Below are positions 7,223-14,848 of a stretch of DNA of 40,606 nucleotides, piece after piece. Under the pieces are notes generated by a model that made no database searches, was not told where the DNA came from, and saw nothing but the letters and a program-made list of their open reading frames with translations. The position numbers and the translations under genes are program-made. Each line of letters starts with the position of its first letter. The stretch's first letter is position 1. Source of the DNA: JANOSH01 sp031415695 (lineage in GTDB: Bacteria > Actinomycetota > Acidimicrobiia > Acidimicrobiales > Ilumatobacteraceae); assembly GCA_031415695.1 (NCBI GenBank), contig JANOSH010000033.1, positions 1-40,606 of the forward strand, read 5' to 3'.

Positions 7223-8111
7223 GTATCCGCGGGTAGCCATCATCGGCTCCACCGCCACGGGCAAATCGGCAGTAGCACTGGCTGTTGCCGGTGTGCTCGG
7301 TGACATCGAGCTGCTCACCGTCGACTCGATGCAGGTCTATTGCGGTATGGATATCGGGACGGCCAAGCCCACATCGGCCGAGCAGCAACTGGTTCGGCAT
7401 CACTGCATCAACTTGGTGGAACCCTCAGTTGAGTTCACCGTCGTCGACTTCGTGGGCGCTTACGACCTGGCGTGTGTTCAACTGTCGGGGCGCGGGCTGC
7501 TTGTGGGTGGAACCGGGCTCTACCTGCGCGCCGTGATCGATGGCTTGTCGCCAGCTGGAAGCTGGCCAGACATTCGTGCGGAGCTCGAAGCGGAAACTGA
7601 TACAGCCGTTCTTGCCCGCCGCCTCGCCGATCTTGACCCGGTGGCGGCCGCCAAGATCGAACCAGCAAATCGTCGCCGTCTTGTGCGGGCTCTCGAAGTC
7701 AGCCTTGGCTCGGGCGCCCCGTTCTCGTCGTATGGGCCGGGTATGGAGGTGTATGCAGAGTCGAACGTCCAACAGATCGGCCTTCGCTGGTCCCGCGAAC
7801 ATCTCACCCATCGAGTTGGCCTGCGTGTGCACCAGATGATGTCGGACGGATTCCTCGCCGAGGTGGAAATGCTTGCACGAGCGCCGATCTCGCGTACGGC
7901 TCGCCAGGCACTCGGCTATCGAGAATTGCTTGAGTATCTCGCCGGCATCCTCTCGCTCGACGAGGCCGTCGCAACGACGATCATGCGCACCCGTCAGTTC
8001 GCCGTTCGCCAAGAGCGGTGGTTTCGTCGAGATCCACGCATACGCTGGATCGAGATTCACGAAGATGCTGCCGAGGCAATCCCGGCAGTCTTGGAGGCAC
8101 TCGACGCATGA
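7209..8111 (+). CDS. miaA: tRNA dimethylallyltransferase MiaA
   Basis: 300 residues. MiaA transfers a dimethylallyl group to A37 of tRNA, the step before MiaB. The P-loop GSTATGKS is at residues 13-20, TVDSMQVYCGMDIGTAKPT contains the family's substrate-binding Asp, and VGGTGLYLRAVIDGL and GYRELLEYL are typical. The start is a TTG inside the end of miaB; any later start would remove the P-loop. Its stop overlaps the dapF start (ATGA). Confidence 0.95.
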   Translation: MPASRYPRVAIIGSTATGKSAVALAVAGVLGDIELLTVDSMQVYCGMDIGTAKPTSAEQQLVRHHCINLVEPSVEFTVVDFVGAYDLACVQLSGRGLLVGGTGLYLRAVIDGLSPAGSWPDIRAELEAETDTAVLARRLADLDPVAAAKIEPANRRRLVRALEVSLGSGAPFSSYGPGMEVYAESNVQQIGLRWSREHLTHRVGLRVHQMMSDGFLAEVEMLARAPISRTARQALGYRELLEYLAGILSLDEAVATTIMRTRQFAVRQERWFRRDPRIRWIEIHEDAAEAIPAVLEALDA

Positions 8112-8896
8112 GACAACTTGAGTTCGGCAAGTACCATGGCTTGGGCAATGACTTTTTGGTGCTCTTCGAGCCTGTCGGGCTCGATCTGGCCAAGCTGGCG
8201 CGCCAGGTCTGTGACAGGCGCCGCGGTATCGGCGCCGACGGGCTGCTCACTGTGTCGCATGAGCCAGGGGTCACTGCCCGAATGGTCCTGCATAACGCCG
8301 ACGGTTCTCGGGCCGAAATGAGCGGTAACGGCATCATGTGCTTTGCCCAGGCCGTCGCCCGCCAGACTGGCGGTCTCGAGAGTCAGATCATCGCTACCGA
8401 TGCCGGAATTCGCTGCGTCGAACTGTTCGCGACCGACAAGCCATGCACCATTATGGCTGCCGTGGGCATGGGCTCGGCCACACCGATTCCCGCGCCCGAT
8501 AATTGGCACGTACTAGAGGTCGATCCTTTGCGACCCGTGCGCCACCTCAGCCTCGGCAATCCGCACAGTGTGGTGGGAGTCGACGACGTTCATGCCGTGC
8601 CGCTGGCTGAGCTGGGTGCCTTGGTGCCCCACATCAATCTCGAAATTATTCACCCCGGGCCCGAGGACGACGCCATAACTATGCGGGTGCACGAGCGCGG
8701 TGCGGGCATTACCGAGGCATGCGGTACTGGAGCTACGGCGGCAGCTCTCGCCGCCGCCCAATGGGGACTCGTTCGCGCTGGCACCAAAGAAATCACCGTG
8801 CACATGGATGGCGGAGATGCGAGAGTTCGTCTAGGCGATGAGCTGGTACTTATTGGTCCGGCCACGTTTGTGGCAAACGTGCAGATCGAAGGGTAG
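8108..8896 (+). CDS. dapF: Diaminopimelate epimerase DapF, first catalytic Cys replaced by Ser
   Basis: 262 residues. DapF converts LL- to meso-diaminopimelate for lysine and peptidoglycan. N-terminal FGKYHGLGNDFLVL and the second-half motif ITEACGTGATAAALAAA are typical; the second catalytic Cys is at 205. In characterised DapF the first catalytic Cys lies in NADGS....CGNG; here the stretch reads NADGSRAEMSGNG, with Ser at 72, while the downstream non-catalytic Cys78 is kept. Activity could be altered, or this may be a normal variant of the lineage. The ATG overlaps the miaA stop. A DapC-like aminotransferase lies two genes downstream, which supports a DAP-pathway role. Confidence 0.92.
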   Translation: MRQLEFGKYHGLGNDFLVLFEPVGLDLAKLARQVCDRRRGIGADGLLTVSHEPGVTARMVLHNADGSRAEMSGNGIMCFAQAVARQTGGLESQIIATDAGIRCVELFATDKPCTIMAAVGMGSATPIPAPDNWHVLEVDPLRPVRHLSLGNPHSVVGVDDVHAVPLAELGALVPHINLEIIHPGPEDDAITMRVHERGAGITEACGTGATAAALAAAQWGLVRAGTKEITVHMDGGDARVRLGDELVLIGPATFVANVQIEG

Positions 8897-8904
8897 GGCG
8901 GCAT

Positions 8905-10194
8905 ATGGCCGGGTACAACGAAGCGTTGGGCAAAACCCTTATCGACCGGACGGTTCGTGAAAAGATCGTTCTGGTTGGAGTATCTGGTCGGGGCGTAACC
9001 GACGAAGCAACCGAGGCCAGCCTCGATGAATTAGCCCTACTCATCGACACCGCGGGTGCCAATGAGGCAGCCCGAATCACGCAGCGCCGTGACGCACCCG
9101 ATCCAGCGTTGTACATCGGTAAGGGTAAGGCTCAAGAGCTCCTCGAAGTGTCTCTGGAAGTCGATGCCGACACGGTGGTGTTCGATAACGAGTTGGCACC
9201 TGCACAGCAGTTCAACCTCGAGAAATTCCTCGGCCGCACCGCTATCGACCGAACTGCGGTGATCCTCGACATCTTCGCTCAGAACGCCCACACCCCCGAA
9301 GGCCGGGCGCAAGTCGAGCTCGCCCTGCTGCGCTACCGCCTTCCGCGCATGCGTCGCGTGAAGGGCAGTTTCATGCAGCAGGTCGGGCGAATTGGTAGCC
9401 GAGGCCCTGGTGAAACCCAGCTCGAAACCGACCGCCGAAAGATCACCGGACGAATCAACCGACTTGAGGGTGAACTGCGTGATCTGCAAAAGAACCGCCA
9501 GCTTCAACGCAAGGCGCGGCAACGCACACGCCTCGCCCAGGTCTCCATCGTTGGCTACACGAACGCAGGAAAATCCACATTGCTCAATCGCTTGACCGAT
9601 GCTGGCGTGCTGGTCGAGAACCGATTGTTCGCCACGCTCGACCCCACCACGCGCCGCCTGTCGCTGCCTGGTGGCGAGCCGGTGTTGCTCACCGATACGG
9701 TCGGCTTTGTCCGAAACTTGCCTCACAGTCTGGTCGAGGCCTTCAAGTCCACCCTAGAGCTCACGACCGAAGCCGATCTCCTCGTGCATGTCATCGACGG
9801 CTCGGCCGCTGACCCTCATGGCCAGATCGCAGCTGTTCGCATTGTTCTCACCGAGATCGGAGCTGGCGAGGTGCCGCAGTTGTTCGTCATCAACAAGGCC
9901 GACATATCGCCCCAAGCGGCTGCAGAGCTTGTCGAGGAGTTTCCTGGCTCTGTGGCGATCTCGGCGCTAGCTGGCACGGGTATCGAAGCGCTTCTCGACG
10001 CGCTGAGCGGGCGGCTTCGTGCACTCGCGGTTGTGACCCACCTTCTGGTGCCCTACGACCGGGGGGATATTTTGGCATCAATTCATCGTGAGGGCCAGGT
10101 TCTCGACGAAACTCACGAGCCGGAGGGAATTGCAATCCGAGCCAGACTCGATCGGGGCGCGTCGGGCAAGCTCGCAGCGTTCGTCGTTGCCTGA
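8905..10194 (+). CDS. hflX: Ribosome-associated GTPase HflX
   Basis: 429 residues. HflX binds the 50S subunit and rescues stalled ribosomes. The N-terminal domain (about 1-190) contains IDTAGANEAARITQRRDAPD and FDNELAPAQQFNLEKFLG, followed by the arginine-rich linker GSRGPGETQLETDRRKI. The GTPase domain has G1 GYTNAGKST (217-225), DTVGFVRNLP (G3) and NKAD (G4). The gene starts eight bases after dapF behind an AGGG site. Adjacency to miaA recalls the miaA-hfq-hflX order of proteobacteria. Confidence 0.96.
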   Translation: MAGYNEALGKTLIDRTVREKIVLVGVSGRGVTDEATEASLDELALLIDTAGANEAARITQRRDAPDPALYIGKGKAQELLEVSLEVDADTVVFDNELAPAQQFNLEKFLGRTAIDRTAVILDIFAQNAHTPEGRAQVELALLRYRLPRMRRVKGSFMQQVGRIGSRGPGETQLETDRRKITGRINRLEGELRDLQKNRQLQRKARQRTRLAQVSIVGYTNAGKSTLLNRLTDAGVLVENRLFATLDPTTRRLSLPGGEPVLLTDTVGFVRNLPHSLVEAFKSTLELTTEADLLVHVIDGSAADPHGQIAAVRIVLTEIGAGEVPQLFVINKADISPQAAAELVEEFPGSVAISALAGTGIEALLDALSGRLRALAVVTHLLVPYDRGDILASIHREGQVLDETHEPEGIAIRARLDRGASGKLAAFVVA

Positions 10195-10206
10195 CAGGCT
10201 GTACTG

Positions 10207-11316
10207 ATGGCTGGCTTTGTCCCACCCCCGTACCCCTACGACCGCCTGGATCTCGCCAGGCGGTTAGGCGAGCAACACTTTGGCAGCATCATCGATCTGT
10301 CGGTCGGCACGCCGTGCGACCCACCGATCGACGCAGTTCTCGCCGCCCTCTCGACGTCGAACACCGAGCGGGGCTATCCGCCCAGCATTGGAACCCCGGC
10401 ACTGCGCGAGGCAATCTCGCAGTGGCTCAGTCGGCGCTTCTCGATCGCTGTTCCAGTGGCCAATATCGCCGCCTGTATAGGCACGAAGGAATTCGTGGCG
10501 ACGACCCCGCAGTACCTGCGCTTACGGTCACCCGAACGCGACACTGTGCTGTATCCAGCTATTGCGTACCCAACGTACGAGATGGGCGCGATTCTCGCCG
10601 GCTGTCGACCGGTGGCGGTGCCCCTCACACCCGCTGGTGGTCTCGACTTGTCGGCCATCGGCGCCGACGATGCCCAACGCGCGCTCTGCCTGTGGGCCAA
10701 CAGCCCGTCGAATCCCACGGGGGCGCTTGATGATTTGATGCGTGTGGCGGCATGGGGGAGGGCCCATGAGGTGTTGGTTCTTTCCGATGAGTGCTACACC
10801 GAGTTCACCTGGGATGGCCCACCCCGCACGATTCTCGAAAGTGGACTCGACGGAGTCGTAGCCGTACATAGCCTTTCGAAACGATCGAACCTTGCCGGTG
10901 TGCGAGTAGGCTTTTACGTCGGCGATGGCGATGTTGTCGACTACCTGCGAGAGGTGCGCAAACACGCTGGTTTCATGGTCCCGGGTCCTGCTCAGGCCGC
11001 CGGTGTCTCTGCGTTGAACGACGATGCTCACGTGGTGCGACAGCGCGGGCGGTATCACCATCGGCTAGTGGAGCTTGCGGACGCTCTTGAACAGCGCCTC
11101 GAACGACCGGTTCCGCTACCGGCCGGAGGCTTCTATCTGTGGTTCGAGGTGGGTGATGGCTGGAACTTTGCGGAATTCATGGCGGTGTCAACCGGGGCCT
11201 TGGTGAGCCCGGGGGAGTTCTACGGACCGCAATCGACCTCGTTCGCCCGAATTGCTCTGGTTCAGCCCGATGATCAAATCGAGCTGGTTGTGCGACGGTT
11301 GCGAACGAGTCGGTAG
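10207..11316 (+). CDS. Class I/II aminotransferase, probable succinyldiaminopimelate aminotransferase (DapC-like)
   Basis: 369 residues, fold-type I PLP enzyme. Visible: IIDLSVGTPCDPP near the start, YPPSIGTPALREAI, ANSPSNPTGA, LSDECYTEFTWDG and HSLSKRSNLAGVRVGF with the PLP Lys at 225. These fit actinobacterial DapC, which makes N-succinyl-LL-diaminopimelate. Position close to dapF supports this; the exact substrate cannot be read from sequence. It starts 13 bases after hflX, within the same gene run. Confidence 0.8.
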   Translation: MAGFVPPPYPYDRLDLARRLGEQHFGSIIDLSVGTPCDPPIDAVLAALSTSNTERGYPPSIGTPALREAISQWLSRRFSIAVPVANIAACIGTKEFVATTPQYLRLRSPERDTVLYPAIAYPTYEMGAILAGCRPVAVPLTPAGGLDLSAIGADDAQRALCLWANSPSNPTGALDDLMRVAAWGRAHEVLVLSDECYTEFTWDGPPRTILESGLDGVVAVHSLSKRSNLAGVRVGFYVGDGDVVDYLREVRKHAGFMVPGPAQAAGVSALNDDAHVVRQRGRYHHRLVELADALEQRLERPVPLPAGGFYLWFEVGDGWNFAEFMAVSTGALVSPGEFYGPQSTSFARIALVQPDDQIELVVRRLRTSR

Positions 11317-11334
11317 TACAGTCCCCAGCTAAAT

Positions 11335-12096
11335 ATGTCTGCGAAATTGCGTCCTACCAAGTTCTGGTTCTGGCTCGGCGGGCTTCTGATTGCGTCGGGC
11401 GTCATCGGGGGCATCGCTATTGCCTCGTCGGCCTTCGTCGTTTTCAGTAGAACAATCGACAACTTCGCCCGGGTGAGCGTTCCCAATACTCAAGGTTGCC
11501 GTCTCACATTCGACAAGCCCGGCAAGTACCGGATGTACTACGAGTATCAGGGCACACGCCCCACTCGGGACGCGGCATGCGAGGTCACAGGCGAAGAATC
11601 GTTCACTGCATCGTCCAAGCCACCGCTTGGGCTCACGGTGACCCTACAGGCGCCCAATGGAGACACGGTCACGCCCCAGCGCGCCGAGCCGACTGAAACT
11701 ATGAAGAATGTTCGTCACTCGGGCGTGTCAATCGGTGACGTCGAGATCGCTGCCGCTGGCGATTACTCGATGAGCGTGCAGTCGGCAGGGGAGGAATCCT
11801 TCGTGGTCGCTCTCGGCATATGGCCGACCTTACGCATGATGCAGTCAATGGCGATTGCATTTGGAACAGCACTCGCCGGTGTGGCTATCGGTCTGACCAT
11901 GATTTTCGTAGCGAGGTCGAAGCGCCGCAAGCGACGCATCGCGCTACAGAGTCAATATCTTGAGCTGCCACCGCCAATAGCGCAGGTCTCAACGGACTTC
12001 CCGTCGTCGCCCCCGGCGGTGCAGATATCGCCGCCTCCGGCTAGCCAGTGGCCGCCGCCTCCACCGGTGCCGGGCGATCCCCCCGCCTCCTGGTAG
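11335..12096 (+). CDS. Two-helix membrane protein with proline-rich cytoplasmic tail, function unknown
   Basis: 253 residues. A first membrane helix (about 10-37), an extracellular domain of about 120 residues with a likely disulfide pair (one Cys in NTQGCRLTF, one in DAACEVTG), a second helix (about 172-197), a basic stop-transfer patch (RSKRRKRR) and a Pro/Ser-rich C-terminus ending in PPPPPVPGDPPASW. Similar layouts are common in uncharacterised actinobacterial membrane proteins. It is convergent with lexA, 14 bases apart, and I see no clear terminator between them. Confidence 0.6.
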   Translation: MSAKLRPTKFWFWLGGLLIASGVIGGIAIASSAFVVFSRTIDNFARVSVPNTQGCRLTFDKPGKYRMYYEYQGTRPTRDAACEVTGEESFTASSKPPLGLTVTLQAPNGDTVTPQRAEPTETMKNVRHSGVSIGDVEIAAAGDYSMSVQSAGEESFVVALGIWPTLRMMQSMAIAFGTALAGVAIGLTMIFVARSKRRKRRIALQSQYLELPPPIAQVSTDFPSSPPAVQISPPPASQWPPPPPVPGDPPASW

Positions 12097-12110
12097 GGCT
12101 GCCCGGGCCG

Positions 12111-12743
12111 CTACAGGCGACGCATGACCGTAACAACGCGGCCGTAAATGGTGACGTCGCTGCTAGCGAACTTCATCGGGTTGAGCCGGCTGTTCGCCGG
12201 CAACAACGTAACCGTGGTGCCGGTGCGGCTGTAGGTCTTAACCGTGGCTTCGTCGCCCGGAATGCCAGCAACTACGATCTCGCCGTTGTTCGCCGTTGGC
12301 TGTTGTCGAGCAATGACAAAGTCGCCATCGAGAATACCCAGTTCAATCATTGAGTCGCCCCGGACACGAAGCATGAACAGGTCGCCCTCGCCCGTGAAGT
12401 CCACAGGCATTGGCAACACCTCCTCGATGTTCTCTTGAGCAAGGACATCGGTTCCGGCCGCGACATCGCCGATGAGCGGCACATGGCACACCGGGCGCCG
12501 TTCGACCGGAACGTTCGACGATGGGTCGTACCGCACTTCGATGGCTCGCGGTTTGGTCGGATCACGGCGCAGATAGCCCATCCGCTGAAGTGAAGCCAAA
12601 TGATTGTGGACAGTAGATGGGGAGGTGAGGCCGACGACCTCGCCAATCTCGCGTACAGAAGGTGGGTAACCCCGTGTACGCATGTGCTCCTGGATCATGT
12701 CGAGAATTTGGCGTTGACGGTCCGTAAGGCTGGCATCAGTCAT
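12111..12743 (-). CDS. lexA: SOS repressor LexA
   Basis: 210 residues from the ATG at 12743. LexA represses DNA-damage genes until RecA filaments trigger its self-cleavage. The N-terminal winged HTH includes GYPPSVREIGEVVGLTSPST; the cleavage site is A96-G97 in GDVAAGTD; the catalytic Ser131 is in RGDSMIE and Lys169 in EATVKTY. A longer reading from 12797 would place its start inside the operator region and is rejected. There is no Shine-Dalgarno; the promoter lies so close that the mRNA is probably leaderless. It diverges from the LysM gene across four LexA-box matches, so it is autoregulated. Confidence 0.97.
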   Translation of the reverse strand: MTDASLTDRQRQILDMIQEHMRTRGYPPSVREIGEVVGLTSPSTVHNHLASLQRMGYLRRDPTKPRAIEVRYDPSSNVPVERRPVCHVPLIGDVAAGTDVLAQENIEEVLPMPVDFTGEGDLFMLRVRGDSMIELGILDGDFVIARQQPTANNGEIVVAGIPGDEATVKTYSRTGTTVTLLPANSRLNPMKFASSDVTIYGRVVTVMRRL

Positions 12744-12749
12744 AGGGGT

Positions 12750-12778
12750 ATCGTACAGGTGTTCGCAATGTACGTCAA
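12750..12778 (-). promoter_or_regulatory. lexA promoter, predicted leaderless start
   Basis: On the minus strand TTGACG (12778-12773), exactly 17 bases, then TACGAT (12755-12750). The -10 ends six bases before the lexA ATG, so the expected transcript start falls on the A of the start codon. This agrees with the missing ribosome site. A LexA-box match (12776-12789) overlaps the -35. Confidence 0.7.
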
Positions 12779-12858
12779 ACATTCGTTCGTGGAACATTTG
12801 TTCGTAGGGGCCTTGACGGGGAACAAATGTTCGTGGTTAGCTGACGAACGTTCGTTCC
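12776..12858. promoter_or_regulatory. Cluster of four LexA (SOS) boxes between lexA and the LysM gene
   Basis: Matches to GAAC-N4-GTTC/T: (a) 12776-12789, read on minus as CGAACGAATGTTTG, overlapping the lexA -35; (b) 12791-12804, GGAACATTTGTTCG; (c) 12820-12833, GGAACAAATGTTCG; (d) 12845-12858, CGAACGTTCGTTCC. Centres are about 15, 29 and 25 bases apart. Boxes b and c are exact for both half-sites; a has one GTTT half. Confidence 0.85.
12813..12842 (+). promoter_or_regulatory. Probable promoter of the LysM gene
   Basis: TTGACG (12813-12818), 18 bases, TTAGCT (12837-12842). The -10 is weak but has the TnnnnT form seen in other promoters here. SOS box c fills the spacer and box d would cover the transcript start, a classic repression layout. 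Confidence 0.45.
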
Positions 12859-12881
12859 CCTTGTTCGAGGAGTTACCCGAG

Positions 12882-13265
12882 ATGACCGCAGTAATCGCCC
12901 CCACCTCCTTACGGTCCGCTTCGTCTCAACGTGTGCGGCCGGTTAGGTCTCAGCCGCCTCTGTCTCGGCCCGCCCAAGGCGTTTCTGGCAACCTCGCGGC
13001 TGTCCTCGCAGCGGTGGTCGCGCTCGGCGTTGCAATTGTCGTTGCGTCTCGAATCGTGATGGCGCTCGGGGGCGCACCTGCCTCCACCTCCGAGCGCCAT
13101 CCGAACAATCCTCAGATTCACGTTGTTCAGCCGGGTGAGTCCATGTGGAGCATTGCGCAGTCCGCACGACCCGATGCCGACATTGCTACAATTGTTCGGG
13201 CCATGGTGGTCGCAAACGGCGGAAGTACCTTGCAGGTAGGACAACAGCTGGCGATTCCGCTCTGA
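12882..13265 (+). CDS. SOS-induced LysM membrane protein, probable cell-division inhibitor (DivS/ChiZ/YneA-like)
   Basis: 127 residues: a cytoplasmic basic, Pro/Ser-rich start, one membrane helix at about 37-60, and an extracellular LysM domain at about 79-126 (VVQPGESMWSIAQ ... LQVGQQLAIPL). Ribosome site GAGGAG at 12867-12872. Its place divergent from lexA and upstream of nrdR matches the mycobacterial Rv2719c (ChiZ), corynebacterial DivS and Bacillus YneA arrangement; those proteins delay division during DNA damage. Orthology rests on position, topology and LysM, because these proteins are poorly conserved in sequence. The SOS boxes upstream support damage induction. Confidence 0.75.
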   Translation: MTAVIAPTSLRSASSQRVRPVRSQPPLSRPAQGVSGNLAAVLAAVVALGVAIVVASRIVMALGGAPASTSERHPNNPQIHVVQPGESMWSIAQSARPDADIATIVRAMVVANGGSTLQVGQQLAIPL

Positions 13266-13320
13266 GAGGCGTCAGCCGCATGGGACGCAGTTGTTGAATG
13301 GGCGCTAGCGTGTGGAAGCT

Positions 13321-13800
13321 ATGCGCTGTCCAATGTGTCTCGCCGACGATACGAGGGTCATCGACTCTCGTGCTGCGGATGAGAACACGTCTATCCGGCG
13401 TCGACGTTCGTGCCCCGTGTGTGGTGAGCGGTTCACCACCTTTGAACGTCTGGAAGAGCTACCGCTTATGGTGGTCAAGCGCTCGGGTGGTCGACAACCG
13501 TTCGACCGGTCCAAGGTCGTTGGTGGTGTGCGGTCGGCTGCGAAAGGCCGGCCACTAGAGGTTGGGTCGATCGACAGCCTTGCACTCGATGTCGAAGACA
13601 CCTTGCGCTTGTCGGGACCGGAGGTAACGTCTACCCAGGTAGGTTTGGCGGTGCTCGAAGCGCTGCGCTCGTTGGATCATGTCGTGTATATGCGGTTTGC
13701 CTCGGTCTACAAGAACTTCGATGGTGTGGCCGATTTCCAACGGGAACTTCGGCTTCTCGCGAAGGGTACCGAACCCAAAACCTTAGAGTCCTCGCGCTAG
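13321..13800 (+). CDS. nrdR: Transcriptional repressor NrdR
   Basis: 159 residues. NrdR is the ATP/dATP-sensing repressor of ribonucleotide reductase genes. The zinc ribbon is MRCPMC with RRSCPVCGERFTTFER, followed by an ATP-cone (LPLMVVKRSGGRQPFDRSKV onward) and the typical VYMRFASVYKNF. Start chosen at ATG 13321 because NrdR proteins begin MxCPxC; a GTG at 13312 is the alternative. Its stop shares the CTAG palindrome with the convergent reductase gene. Its likely target, nrdJ, lies about 1.1 kb downstream and carries operator-like palindromes. Confidence 0.96.
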   Translation: MRCPMCLADDTRVIDSRAADENTSIRRRRSCPVCGERFTTFERLEELPLMVVKRSGGRQPFDRSKVVGGVRSAAKGRPLEVGSIDSLALDVEDTLRLSGPEVTSTQVGLAVLEALRSLDHVVYMRFASVYKNFDGVADFQRELRLLAKGTEPKTLESSR

Positions 13801-14465
13801 TCATCGGTCCTGTCGGTTCGGATGTAGCGACAAAAGAGCAGCCCGTCGCTCTCAAGGACGTGAACCAGTGTGTAGGCCACGAACACCTCGTTCGAATCGG
13901 CTGCGAGACGACCAACGCTACCGGCGATGATCAGCGGAGCGATGGTGATGCAGATCTCATCGATCCGTCCCGCTGCCAAGAGTGGTCCGTTGAGCCGGGG
14001 GCCACCTTCCACGAGAACCAGCGACGCGTCGAGCTGATCAATCGCGGTCGCAACATCGGCCTGACCGCTCCCGGCCTGGATGGTAGGTAAGGGGAAGGGG
14101 CCGACGCCTACTGGTGTAATCAGGAAAACACCGGGTGATGAATACAGCGGGCGCTCCCACGGGAGCTTGCCACTAGCGGTAACGATGCCAATGCGTTGGT
14201 CGTTTCGCCGTAGGGGTTGGTAGTCCTCGCTGATCGCAGTGCCGGCCCCAACGATAATCACGTCTGCCCGGCTGCGAAGTCGGGCGAAAACTGCCTTGTC
14301 AGCAGGCCCACCAAGGGTGCCAGAGGTGCCCGATGCGCTAATGGCACCGTCGATCGAGGCAATCATGGACAGTACAACCCATGGCCGAGACGCTCGTACC
14401 GGCATGGATGGATACGCCGATGCGAGGTCGACCAGTAAACCTGGTGTTGGCGAGAGCATTCGCAT
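13797..14465 (-). CDS. RibD C-terminal-domain (dihydrofolate-reductase-like) reductase
   Basis: About 222 residues from ATG 14465 (ATG 14459 possible). The protein is a single RibD_C domain: PWVVLSMIASIDGAISASG, the nucleotide-binding stretch RSRADVIIVGAGTAISEDY, LVLVEGGPRLNGPLL and a C-terminal beta region. RibD_C reductases use NADPH in riboflavin synthesis (5-amino-6-ribosylamino uracil reduction), but stand-alone copies in actinobacteria often have unknown substrates. No deaminase domain or other riboflavin gene is near. It is convergent with nrdR and divergent from nrdJ. The open frame extends upstream to 14726, but that part covers the intergenic region and does not look like the family. 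Confidence 0.8.
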   Translation of the reverse strand: MRMLSPTPGLLVDLASAYPSMPVRASRPWVVLSMIASIDGAISASGTSGTLGGPADKAVFARLRSRADVIIVGAGTAISEDYQPLRRNDQRIGIVTASGKLPWERPLYSSPGVFLITPVGVGPFPLPTIQAGSGQADVATAIDQLDASLVLVEGGPRLNGPLLAAGRIDEICITIAPLIIAGSVGRLAADSNEVFVAYTLVHVLESDGLLFCRYIRTDRTDD

Positions 14466-14761
14466 AACTACCGAGATGTTGCCAGATTCTTGAGCATCTG
14501 GGGAAAAGCCAGAACTTGTGCACATAAAGCTCACAGGCCAGCGGGTCTCGTCCCCAAGGTCGTACACAAGAATTTGCCCACAATTCACAGGCTTATCCTC
14601 TTTCTCCCCACAGGCATCCATCTCTATCCTGAGGAACCTGAACGGTTGTGGTGTGGGAGTTAGGCGGATGGACTGCGAACCGGAGGGGGCGATCCGACGG
14701 TTCCTGTTTGGGAGTGTTCGCTCCAAACCTGCCCTCCCACATCACGACCGGGCGGCGGTCG
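14466..14761. other. Intergenic region with DnaA-box-like motifs and inverted repeats
   Basis: About 300 bases between the RibD-like gene and the nrdJ promoter. At 14516-14524 (TTGTGCACA) and 14574-14582 (TTGCCCACA) there are one-mismatch relatives of the actinobacterial DnaA box TTGTCCACA, with CCCCACAGG at 14606-14614 and several ACAGG/GTGT repeats between. Around 14706-14728 an inverted repeat (GTTTG-G-GAG ... CTC-CAAAC) could form an eight-pair stem with one bulge. I see no gene. Confidence 0.35.
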
Positions 14762-14791
14762 TTGACACGTACGTAACTACAGTGGTGTAAT
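14762..14791 (+). promoter_or_regulatory. Promoter of the nrdJ leader
   Basis: TTGACA (14762-14767), 18 bases, TGTAAT (14786-14791). This is the best consensus match in the window. The expected transcript start, near 14798, lies a few bases before a strong ribosome site (AGGAG, 14811-14815) and a short ORF. Confidence 0.7.
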
Positions 14792-14813
14792 ACTCAAGCG
14801 GTAGTGTGGCAGG

Positions 14814-14848
14814 AGAACAAATGTGTTCTTCGACCACAAGATCTAGTG
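14814..14848. promoter_or_regulatory. Two operator-like palindromes, candidate NrdR boxes
   Basis: First: AGAACA-AATG-TGTTCT (14814-14829), six-base perfect arms. Second: CACAAGATCTAGTG (14835-14848), symmetric except for one mismatched pair. Centres are 20 bases apart, two helical turns. NrdR binds tandem 16-base palindromes near ribonucleotide reductase promoters, and nrdR is close by, so this is the natural site. The first is not a LexA box because its half-sites are six, not four, bases apart. Confidence 0.5.

Noticed and set aside
12744..12797. LexA starting at 12797
   Set aside because: The extra 18 residues lie over the promoter and SOS boxes and have no family counterpart.
14516..14614. 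Chromosomal replication origin
   Set aside because: Only a few imperfect DnaA-like boxes, no dnaA or dnaN nearby and no clear AT-rich unwinding region.
14466..14726. N-terminal extension of the RibD-like protein, or a separate protein
   Set aside because: The stretch has no family character, starts far upstream of the conserved domain, and overlaps repeats that look regulatory.
14814..14829. SOS box in the nrdJ leader (GAAC...GTTC)
   Set aside because: The half-sites are six bases apart, not four as LexA requires in this lineage.
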